Shown in pieces: positions 1 through 4,120 of a DNA stretch of 7,273 nucleotides; positions within the stretch are counted from its first letter, which is position 1; every line of letters begins with the position of its first letter. The notes beneath the pieces are model-generated. The model had not been told where the DNA came from. It worked only from the letters and a program-made list of their open reading frames with translations, and ran no database searches. The translations under genes and the position numbers were made by a program. Source of the stretch: CAVRZY01 sp963725415 (lineage in GTDB: Bacteria; Acidobacteriota; Terriglobia; Bryobacterales; Bryobacteraceae); contig CAVRZY010000034.1 in the NCBI GenBank assembly GCA_963725415.1, positions 1 to 7,273 on the forward strand, read 5' to 3'.

Positions 1-402
1 ACTGTCCTGGGCGGCATGCTCCCCTGGCTGGCCTTCAGCGAGGCCGCCGGACGCGCCGCCTGCGTCATCCTCGAACACCGCAATTTCGTCAAAAAACTGG
101 TCTTCCCCCTGGAGATCCTGCCGGTGAACCTGGGGGCCGCCGGCCTGGTTACCGAACTGTTCGCCCTGGCCATCTTCGCCATCGGATTGCTCGTGGCCCG
201 CGGCGGGGTGCCGCTCTCCGTCACTGGGGAGAGACCTGGTGTGGATCCTCCTAAGCCTTCGTCGGGGAAGCATCGAGTGTTGCGGCGCGGTTCCTGGGAC
301 GGCGGTCCGGGGGACCTCCGCGCGTCGGTCCGTAGCAGGGGCGGGCCGGGCGGCAGGTGCAGCGGCCTGGGTTTTCGGTGCGTGCGGGAAGTAATCGCTT
401 GA
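1..402 (+). pseudogene. ABC-2 polysaccharide-export-type permease fragment, fused in frame to an FGE-domain tail
   Basis: The reading frame is open from the first base, so the true start lies outside the window; the ATG at 16 is internal to the permease. Residues encoded by about 1-225 carry the conserved core of ABC-2 type permeases of the TagG/Wzm export family: GMLPWLAFSEA, then LEHRNFVKKLVFPLEILPVN, then a hydrophobic helix (GLVTELFALAIFAIGLLVAR). In that family this segment is followed by further transmembrane helices. Here, after VPLSV at about 225, the sequence switches without a frame break into the C-terminal tail of an FGE/sulfatase-modifying-factor domain ending GFRCVREVIA and TGA. 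The last permease helices are missing, so transport function is very unlikely. The join could be a genomic recombination scar or an assembly artefact. The permease identification rests on motif memory; the truncation is read directly. Confidence 0.75.
238..402 (+). other. Remnant C-terminus of an FGE-like (sulfatase-modifying factor, C-type lectin fold) domain
   Basis: These 54 codons align without gaps to the last 54 codons of the kinase-FGE gene (5544-5705): 31 of 54 residues are identical. The framework GVDPP, SGKHRV, GSW, DLRAS, PG and GFRC is shared. The usual GGSW has become RGSW here. Similarity continues slightly past the stop (cttgagactttttcc against cgtgaggctttttcc). Only the tail of the domain is present, so this is a remnant of a second FGE-like gene, not a working domain. 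The differences are concentrated in three clusters (see findings). Confidence 0.8.
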
Positions 403-709
403 GACTTTTTCCTTTTCCCTTGAATTGAGGAGCGTGAAGCGGCGGGGGAAATGCCGGACGGAGGAACTCACAGATTGTTGCGCCTGTGTGACCGGGATTG
501 CGTCGGGTAGTCCGGCGATGCTGTCCGAGAGGTCCTCGACCGACTGGGTGCGGCGGCCAGCGGCAGAGCGCTGATTGCCGAGAGCCGCCCGAGCGTACGG
601 CTCGGCTCGGAGCGGAGCCGCGATTAGCTTGGGACTGGGGGAGAAGGGGGGCAGGAATTCATGAACCTCCGGCTCACAACGAAGGACGAGGATTGCCGGG
701 AGCGGCACT

Positions 710-729
710 TTGCTCGGCGAGCCGAGCAA
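710..729. repeat. Perfect 9-bp-stem palindrome
   Basis: ttgctcggc and gccgagcaa are exact reverse complements separated by only two bases (ga). There is no T-run after it on either strand, so it is not a clear intrinsic terminator. It could be a protein-binding site or the core of a small palindromic repeat; the role is unknown. Confidence 0.5.
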
Positions 730-756
730 GGGCCCGCGCCCAGAGGGCGCCCGGGT

Positions 757-855
757 TCAGCGGCCCCCATAGGCGTTAACTTTGAAGAGCGCGGCCGAGG
801 GAGTCGGGGTGTGAAAGGGGTTTATCAACAGAGATGCGAGGGCTAGGCCCAACAT
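757..855 (-). CDS. Possible 32-aa hydrophobic peptide, last cassette position
   Basis: A short minus-strand frame starts with ATG at 855, 20 bases after the R' core of the attC at 876-940, the place where a cassette gene should start. A GGGAAG motif lies about 6 bases upstream. The peptide begins with the hydrophobic run MLGLALASLLI, which could be the beginning of a signal peptide or membrane segment, and ends at TGA at 757-759. No attC is visible after it. I do not recognise it. It may be the truncated 5' end of a decayed cassette gene or a chance frame. Confidence 0.2.
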   Translation of the reverse strand: MLGLALASLLINPFHTPTPSAALFKVNAYGGR

Positions 856-875
856 GGCCGCTTCCCGATGTCGAA

Positions 876-940
876 GTTTAACGATTCGGGCGCTCAGGCG
901 CGGTCCGGTTTTGGCCGTCGCCTGGAGCGGCTGGTTAGCC
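876..940 (-). other. attC site A (terminal cassette)
   Basis: On the minus strand it reads R'' GGCTAAC (940-934) to R' GTTAAAC (882-876). The inner arms CCGCTCCAGGCG and CGCCTGAGCGC pair with one unpaired C. The stop codon of the BrnA-like gene (TAA, 937-935) lies inside R''. It closely resembles site E, sharing GCGACGGCCAA in the centre. Confidence 0.75.
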
Positions 941-1183
941 CGCCTTGGACTCACGCTTAAGGTCTTGCGGCAGCGCCGATATGACCGATCGGAGTAACAA
1001 ATTCACAGCCTCGGACGTCTGGAAGACCGATGCCACATCCGGATCGAGAACCACCGCAACGGTACTGCCCTTCATCAGCGCAGCAAAACGGTTCGGTCGC
1101 GCCTTGCGGTAATCAAAATGGTACTCTGCCCGGATGTCGGCCGGGGCCGGGCGCCGGGGCCTACGATTGGACGCTCTCTTCAT
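935..1183 (-). CDS. BrnA-like antitoxin (cassette 5)
   Basis: 82 residues from ATG at 1183 to TAA at 935-937. A basic N-terminus (MKRASNRRPRRP) is followed by the family core: AEYHFDYRKARPNRF (residues 19-33), then a strand and turn VAVVLDPDVASVF (42-54) and a helix EAVNLLLRSVISAL (58-71). This layout (EYDF motif, LDPDV, VNxxLR) is that of small antitoxins encoded directly after BrnT-like toxins; such proteins neutralise the toxin and usually repress their own operon. The start is chosen because it overlaps the BrnT stop by 23 bases, the same arrangement as in the cassette at 2176-2701. The last codon falls in the attC R'' core. Assignment to the canonical BrnA (DUF4415) family is not certain; this looks like a shorter relative. 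Confidence 0.75.
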   Translation of the reverse strand: MKRASNRRPRRPAPADIRAEYHFDYRKARPNRFAALMKGSTVAVVLDPDVASVFQTSEAVNLLLRSVISALPQDLKRESKAG

Positions 1184-1442
1184 AATCTCGTCGCTCCCGT
1201 TTCGTGGCCCGGCGGGCGCTGAAGATCCGCACTGTGTCCTCCCGCGCCGAGAAGCAGACCACCAACAGGCGTAGTTTTGCGGAACGCCCAATGATGATTT
1301 CCCGCTGGTGGTCGCCAGAGTGGTCCTCGTCGTCGAAGATCCGCGCCAACGGGTCTCGAAAGACGGTCAGGGCTTCGCCGAACGACACCCCATGCTTGGA
1401 GACATTGGCTGCTGCCTTCTTCGGGTCCCATTGGAACTTCAG
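1161..1442 (-). CDS. brnT: BrnT-family ribonuclease toxin (cassette 5), non-canonical start
   Basis: 93 residues if translation begins at the CTG at 1442. BrnT toxins are RelE-like ribonucleases that inhibit translation. The hallmark N-terminus KFQWDPKKAAANVSKHGVSF is present (residues 2-21), followed by RIFDDED (35-41), and the C-terminal VRIFSARRATKRERRDYEE (71-89), which is typical of the family. An in-frame TGA at 1452-1454 sits just upstream, and no ATG, GTG or TTG lies between it and the conserved motif; the first GTG (1388) would remove the motif. CTG aligns exactly with the GTG start of the sister BrnT at 2701 and has GAGG seven bases upstream, so it is the best start. Alternatively the original start was mutated and the gene is weak or silent. 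It overlaps the antitoxin gene by 23 bases. Confidence 0.8.
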   Translation of the reverse strand: MKFQWDPKKAAANVSKHGVSFGEALTVFRDPLARIFDDEDHSGDHQREIIIGRSAKLRLLVVCFSAREDTVRIFSARRATKRERRDYEESVQS

Positions 1443-1510
1443 GTTTATCCCTCACCAGCACGATACCACAACCGCCGCGGATCCGGCATCACCGCGCAAC
1501 CGCGACGGCA

Positions 1511-1570
1511 GGCTAACGGTCTGGGCATCACCTGCGGGCGAAGCCCGGCAGGTGCATGCCCTTGTTAGGC
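1511..1570 (-). other. attC site B
   Basis: Minus strand: R'' GCCTAAC (1570-1564) to R' GTTAGCC (1517-1511). The interior folds almost completely: GGGCAT, unpaired G, CACCTG, unpaired C, CGGGC, loop TTC, GCCCG, CAGGTG, ATGCCC, giving 17 pairs with two unpaired bases on one arm. This is the cleanest attC hairpin in the window. The DUF2283 stop codon (1567-1565) lies in R''. Confidence 0.85.
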
Positions 1571-1810
1571 GCCCTCCTTGCTCGCGAGCCGGAGATCGGC
1601 GGTGACCGGCAGTTCGAAGAGATCCGCCCGCAGGAGCCGCGTCGAAAAGAACAGCACCTCGAGGTTCTCGACCTCACCGGTATCGGGGTTGAGTCGCGCG
1701 ACTATTTCGTCCTTCATCTCCTCCGAATCTTGCTCCGCGTACGGCGGGCACTTGTCGATGTGGAGGATGTCGGCCTCCCGGTCGTATTTGAACCTCAGTT
1801 TCGCCTCCAT
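1565..1810 (-). CDS. DUF2283 family protein, probable antitoxin partner (cassette 4)
   Basis: 81 residues, ATG at 1810 to TAA at 1565-1567. The family pattern is clear: FKYDREADILHID (residues 7-19), then a Tyr/Gln turn (PYAEQ), then EIVARLNPDTGEVENLEVLFFSTRL (36-60). DUF2283 proteins are small single-domain proteins of unproven function, often found beside small toxin-like proteins. Here the gene's first 16 bases overlap the end of the preceding toxin-like reading frame in a different frame, so the pair is translationally coupled in design. The preceding gene carries an internal amber codon, so coupling may now be lost. The stop codon lies in attC site B, marking this as the last gene of its cassette. 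An antitoxin role is inferred from position only. Confidence 0.8.
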   Translation of the reverse strand: MEAKLRFKYDREADILHIDKCPPYAEQDSEEMKDEIVARLNPDTGEVENLEVLFFSTRLLRADLFELPVTADLRLASKEGA

Positions 1811-2121
1811 TCAACTTCTCCTTCGGCTAGCTTTCTGGTTAGGTAGGGCGTGATGATCCAGTGACGCTCCGTCGCTCTGAGCTCGCTGACGACGACCACC
1901 ACTACATGCTTGCCTCTCTGCACATCAGTGTACTATCGCGAGAACAACTTGGCACTTCCGAACCGAACGCTCCTCCGGACTTGGTCCGGGTCGGCCAGGG
2001 TTTCCGCCACTCGCTCCCGGTGCTCCGGCAGCAGATCGGGATGCCGTTCGGCGATGTGACGCTCCCGCTCCTCGGTCAGCTCGACCTCACCCTTCAGGTA
2101 AGGGCAAGGGAACCGGCTCAT
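1795..2121 (-). pseudogene. Small toxin-like protein interrupted by an in-frame amber codon (cassette 4)
   Basis: From ATG at 2121 (GGAGAA about 5 bases upstream) the frame reads MSRFPCPYLKGEVELTEERE, then HIAERHPDLLPEHRERV (residues 22-38) and SVRFGSAKLFSR (51-62). It then meets TAG at 1935-1933 (codon 63). The same frame continues with a protein-like sequence, YTDVQRGKHV and a run of six Val, then ERHWIITPYLTRKLAEGE, and stops with TGA at 1797-1795, overlapping the DUF2283 start by 16 bases. One codon separates two halves of an evident 108-codon gene; a single G-to-A change in TGG would make it. From memory, related small proteins are BECR/DUF4258-like RNase toxins, but I cannot confirm the family. 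The reading frame is otherwise intact, so the inactivation looks recent. Confidence 0.75.
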
Positions 2122-2158
2122 CTGGGTTCTCCGTGCAGCATACGTACTTCGCTAGGCC

Positions 2159-2224
2159 GCCTAAGGACCGGGCGTTCAGCCGCGGCGCGCCCTTTGCGCC
2201 GGCGGCTGCAACGGCTGGTTGGGC
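2159..2224 (-). other. attC site C, atypical R' core
   Basis: Minus strand: R'' GCCCAAC (2224-2218) to an R'-like CTTAGGC (2165-2159). The arms CGTTGCAGCCGC and GCGGCTGAACG pair with one unpaired G. The R' core begins with C instead of the expected G of GTTRRRY, where strand exchange takes place. The preceding BrnA-like reading frame runs through R'' and stops at 2176 inside the site. Confidence 0.7.
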
Positions 2225-2439
2225 AGCCGCACGACCTTGCTGATACTGAGGACCGCCCGCAGCGCTTGATTGACGGCGGCATCAGTCGGTAAGGCCTCAG
2301 CCACCTCAGGGCCCAGGAGGACGAGATTGGTCCCCGCGCGATATTTGTTGACGTACTTACCCCGAACCCCTCCCTTCATGGAGGCGAAGTCGTACTCCGG
2401 GCGCATATCATCTGCTACCTTCCGGTTAATCCTCTTCAT
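2176..2439 (-). CDS. BrnA-like antitoxin (cassette 3), C-terminus encoded by attC
   Basis: 87 residues from ATG at 2439 to a stop at 2176. The family core is MRPEYDFASMKGGVRGKY (residues 12-29), then TNLVLLGPEVAEALPTDAAV (37-56) and NQALRAVL (57-64). These antitoxins bind the partner BrnT and usually autorepress the operon. The start overlaps the BrnT stop by 14 bases. From residue 73 onward (NQPLQPPAQRARRG) the protein is encoded by attC site C, so the original stop appears lost or the gene was always closed by the attC. The extra residues are probably a disordered tail. LGPEV replaces the commoner LDPDV. The family name is less certain than that of the toxin. Confidence 0.78.
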   Translation of the reverse strand: MKRINRKVADDMRPEYDFASMKGGVRGKYVNKYRAGTNLVLLGPEVAEALPTDAAVNQALRAVLSISKVVRLPNQPLQPPAQRARRG

Positions 2440-2701
2440 AAAACCTTGGTTCACGACGTGTTGCTCGTCTGGCACTAACCATCCGGACGGTGTCGTTGTG
2501 CTCGATGTGCGCCACCACCAAAATGCGCCCGCGGCTGGACATTCCTATGGTCGGGAATCTCGGTTCCACCAGGCTGGAGTGATTCGTGTCGGGAAATGTG
2601 GTCGAGAGCGTGTCATCCGGCACGGTCGCCGCTTCGTGGAAATCGATCCCATGCTTCTTGAGGTTGGCGGCGGCTTTCCTGGGATCCCATTTGAAAACCA
2701 C
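2426..2701 (-). CDS. brnT: BrnT-family ribonuclease toxin (cassette 3)
   Basis: 91 residues from GTG at 2701 to TAA at 2426-2428. The conserved BrnT N-terminus VFKWDPRKAAANLKKHGIDF (residues 2-21) is complete, followed by HEA (22-24), a central hydrophobic strand GRILVVAHIEHND (58-70), and the C-terminal VRMVSARRATRREPRFYEE (72-90). BrnT is a RelE-like translation-inhibiting ribonuclease neutralised by the antitoxin encoded next. GTG is preferred because it sits 42 bases past the R' of attC site D and gives the usual family length. The open frame extends much further upstream, but there it only reads through the attC and the neighbouring cassette in an unnatural frame. Within the conserved blocks it is similar to the BrnT at 1161-1442; the middle segment differs. 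Confidence 0.88.
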   Translation of the reverse strand: MVFKWDPRKAAANLKKHGIDFHEAATVPDDTLSTTFPDTNHSSLVEPRFPTIGMSSRGRILVVAHIEHNDTVRMVSARRATRREPRFYEED

Positions 2702-2742
2702 AATTTCAGTATATGCTCTTGCTGGAAGCGCCCTATCGGTCG

Positions 2743-2810
2743 GCCTAACGACTGGGACATCACCCGCCGCCGGGTCGTTTGCAGGGGCCGGGTGCGTGCC
2801 CTGGTTAGGC
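2743..2810 (-). other. attC site D
   Basis: Minus strand: R'' GCCTAAC (2810-2804) and R' GTTAGGC (2749-2743) are exact 7-base complements. Inside, CACCCG and CGGGTG, and GGG and CCC, pair in register with a few mismatches. It resembles site B (GGGCA, GCACC ... GGGTGATG, CCCAG). The stop codon of the 54-aa gene (2807-2805) lies in R''. Confidence 0.82.
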
Positions 2811-2969
2811 GCTGAGCCTCTTTTTTGGCAGGAACGACACGACCTTGTGCCCCGACCGGCGTTGTCGTTTCCTTGCGGCCTCGAGGATCGCTTTGACGTC
2901 GAAGCCGTATTTTGCGGCCTGTGCCTCGCGAACGCGCCGGACTTGATCGACGATGTAATCCTTCGCCAC
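2805..2969 (-). CDS. 54-aa protein following the PIN toxin, probable antitoxin (cassette 2)
   Basis: GTG at 2969 opens a 54-residue frame ending with TAA at 2805-2807, inside attC R''. It begins MAKDYIVDQVRRVREAQAAK, continues YGFDVKAILEAARKRQRRSG and ends with a basic HKVVSFLPKKRLSA tail. The charged amphipathic helix (residues 5-20), a short second helix and the basic tail match a class of very short proteins encoded next to PIN-domain proteins of this type, as I recall them. It starts 4 bases after the PIN stop codon, so both are on one message. Its usual partners make an antitoxin role likely, but no DNA-binding fold is clear. The order is toxin first, antitoxin second, as in the other cassettes here. 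Confidence 0.78.
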   Translation of the reverse strand: MAKDYIVDQVRRVREAQAAKYGFDVKAILEAARKRQRRSGHKVVSFLPKKRLSA

Positions 2970-2973
2970 GACC

Positions 2974-3447
2974 CTATTCTCCCAATAGTTCCTCCGGAGT
3001 GCAAATCACCGGAGACTCGAAACCAGACCGCCTGCAGATGTTCGCCACCTCCCTGGCAATGAAGGCGTTCGCGATATGCACGCAGTTCCGGGTCATGAGG
3101 AAGTCCATGTCGTACACGGCAGCGATGGCAATGTGTGCAGCGTCTGTCGCGGCCTTGCGGGGAATGATTCCGGAAGCCAGAATCTCGGATGCGAGCACCC
3201 CGGCGTCGGGCGTGATATCGAGGAGCGGGAAGTCCTGAATGACTTTCATCCTTTCACGCGCTGCCGCAGGGTCCCCGGGGCTTGCTTCATCGACGACAAA
3301 CTGTGAGATGTAAATGCGAAACGCCTCCCTTCGCTTCTCCCACCATTCCCTGGTGATCTGCTGGTGGCCGGCGATGATGAGATCTCGGCTCGGCCACGGC
3401 GTCAGGTAGCTCGGTATGGTTGTCTCCACGTACAGTCTCGGTTTCAT
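2974..3447 (-). CDS. PIN-domain (VapC-like) ribonuclease toxin (cassette 2)
   Basis: 157 residues, ATG at 3447 to TAG at 2974-2976, starting 29 bases past the R' of attC site E. PIN domains are Mg2+-dependent ribonucleases whose active site is a cluster of acidic residues. Here these are E8 in LYVETTIPSYL, E54 in QFVVDEA and D102 in KAATDAAHIA; N121 in MTRNCVHIAN takes the place of a fourth acid, which is usual for the subgroup that opens with YxETTIPSYL. SRDLIIAGHQQITREWWEKR (residues 20-39) is another conserved block of that subgroup. Length and motifs are complete, so it should be active. The 54-aa gene four bases downstream is its likely antitoxin, and the two together make one cassette. 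Confidence 0.88.
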   Translation of the reverse strand: MKPRLYVETTIPSYLTPWPSRDLIIAGHQQITREWWEKRREAFRIYISQFVVDEASPGDPAAARERMKVIQDFPLLDITPDAGVLASEILASGIIPRKAATDAAHIAIAAVYDMDFLMTRNCVHIANAFIAREVANICRRSGFESPVICTPEELLGE

Positions 3448-3475
3448 TTCGATCCGGTACCGCTTCGGGCCTGCT

Positions 3476-3540
3476 GTCTAACGACTGAGGCGATCAGGCG
3501 TAGCGCGGTCTTGGCCGTCGCTTGCAGCGCCGGGTTAGCC
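3476..3540 (-). other. attC site E
   Basis: Minus strand: R'' GGCTAAC (3540-3534) to R' GTTAGAC (3482-3476). The arms GGCGCTGCAAGCG and CGCCTGATCGCC pair with one unpaired G and two mismatches. It is the same subtype as site A. The orphan BrnA-like gene stops 2 bases before it. Confidence 0.78.
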
Positions 3541-3541
3541 C

Positions 3542-3745
3542 TCAGTCAGCGGAGCGCCGCCGGCCAATCTTCGGAGCGCGGTCACCAATGATCTGACCGA
3601 GCGCCCGAAGAGCTTTGTTTACCGGCTTGGGATCGGGAAATACTTCAACAACGTCGGGGTCAAGGACTACCGTCACCGTGTCGTCTGGAAACCGACTCGC
3701 GCATTTCCCGCGAGCGCCAGCGGAAAAGTCGTATTCGGGCAGCAT
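3542..3745 (-). CDS. Orphan BrnA-like antitoxin (head of the array)
   Basis: 67 residues if started at ATG 3745; the frame is open upstream to 3826 and a slightly longer protein is possible, since relatives carry about 12-20 residues before this point, but only a TTG at 3826 is available as a start. Core motifs: LPEYDFSAGARGKCASRF (residues 2-19), TVVLDPDVVEVFPDP (25-39), PVNKALRALGQII (41-53). Cys15 stands where family members usually have Tyr. No BrnT precedes it; a different frame just upstream reads CYQEGTL then a stop overlapping this gene, which could be the last residues of a deleted BrnT. The gene ends two bases before attC site E. As an orphan antitoxin it could still bind related BrnT proteins of the array, which is inference. 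Confidence 0.72.
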   Translation of the reverse strand: MLPEYDFSAGARGKCASRFPDDTVTVVLDPDVVEVFPDPKPVNKALRALGQIIGDRAPKIGRRRSAD

Positions 3746-3886
3746 CTCCTCGGATTCGTGCCTAGAGCGTACCCTCCTGATAACACATCCTGCTCCATTG
3801 CAGCGGTAGCAGGGCGGCGCTCTCAAGTTAGCGCTTATGGGGCAGGCCCCACGTAATTCTCAGGAGAGGGGATGGGAGTGATTTGT

Positions 3887-4106
3887 CGTAATGCCTCGGA
3901 GGGCGTGAAAAAATTCTTCCGGCGTGTCAAGAGGACAAGCCGGCTTGCCCTCCCCCAGTCTCTTGAGCGGGGCGATTCGGCAAGGGCAATTCGGGGACAG
4001 GCAACGAATTTGAAAACGCAAAATTCGTCGCCTGTCCCCGAATTGCGCTGAGTCCCCTGTTGCGAGCGGCAAAACTGATTTTTTTCGCAGCTTCTGAGGC
4101 ATTACG
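3887..4106. repeat. REP-like nested palindromic element upstream of the kinase gene
   Basis: The element begins cgtaatgcctc (3887-3897) and ends with the exact reverse complement gaggcattacg (4096-4106). Inside it are weaker complementary blocks (a gaaaaaattc block facing gatttttttcgc) and the strong hairpin at 3986-4046. The segment 3943-3973 (cttgccctcccccagtctc and onward) matches the left arm of the tandem units at 5801-6120, so all three belong to one repeat family. There is no transposase in it. REP-like elements of this kind are mobilised in trans by REP-associated tyrosine transposases in many bacteria; that link is inference. Confidence 0.7.
3986..4046. repeat. Long hairpin, 26-bp arms with one mismatch, 9-base loop
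   Basis: The arm at 3986-4011 (gcaattcggggacaggc and onward) is the reverse complement of 4021-4046 with a single mismatch, which would be a G-U pair in RNA. The loop is gaaaacgca. No T-run follows directly (the nearest is at 4079-4085), so it is not a standard intrinsic terminator, but such a stem could separate transcription of the kinase from the opposite-strand array. Confidence 0.85.
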
Positions 4107-4120
4107 TTCCGTTGTAGAAT
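4092..4120 (+). promoter_or_regulatory. Weak candidate promoter for the kinase gene
   Basis: tagaat at 4115-4120 matches five of six bases of a sigma-70 -10 box, with ttctga 17 bases upstream as a poor -35 (three of six). If real, transcription would start near 4127 and the third in-frame ATG (4137) would be the start. No ribosome-binding site is clear for any of the ATGs. Confidence 0.2.

Larger units (their letters stand above)
403..875. other. Intergenic stretch with no convincing gene
   Basis: I see no recognisable protein in either strand. Several stop-free frames exist, but they are rich in Arg, Pro and Ala, lack ribosome-binding sites and match no family I know, as expected of random GC-rich sequence. 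The stretch holds the palindrome at 710-729 and a weak 32-codon frame at 757-855 (minus). It lies between the FGE remnant and the last attC site, so it may be the decayed downstream end of the cassette array. Confidence 0.5.
876..3834 (-). mobile_element. Integron-type gene cassette array without integrase (CALIN-like), five attC sites
   Basis: Five imperfect inverted-repeat sites of 60-68 bp recur on the minus strand at 876-940, 1511-1570, 2159-2224, 2743-2810 and 3476-3540. Each opens with a core like GCCTAAC or GGCTAAC and closes with a core like GTTAGGC. Four of the five form a stem with an unpaired base at the same relative place, the known signature of folded attC sites. The stop codons of three cassette genes fall in or right at R'', and the next gene begins 29-69 bases beyond each R'. 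All cassette genes point the same way. Cassette lengths are about 635, 650, 585 and 730 bp. No integrase gene, attI or Pc is visible: upstream (higher coordinates) lies a palindromic repeat and then the kinase gene on the opposite strand. Clusters of attC sites lacking an integron integrase are a known class. Confidence 0.85.

Noticed and set aside
498..846. Plus-strand frames of 61-93 codons
   Set aside because: They have arginine-rich low-complexity composition, no ribosome-binding site and no recognisable motif.
770..882. A sixth attC between 770 and 882
   Set aside because: A gttaac core exists, but no paired R' core or complementary arms with an unpaired base could be found.
2702..3004. 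Long N-terminal extension of BrnT up to an ATG at 3004
   Set aside because: It translates attC site D and the 54-aa gene in a wrong frame; BrnT family length and the WDP motif place the start at the GTG at 2701.
3795..3834. Additional degenerate attC upstream of the orphan antitoxin
   Set aside because: CTAAC and GTTATC cores can be placed, but the interior does not pair convincingly; it is kept only as the approximate border of the array.
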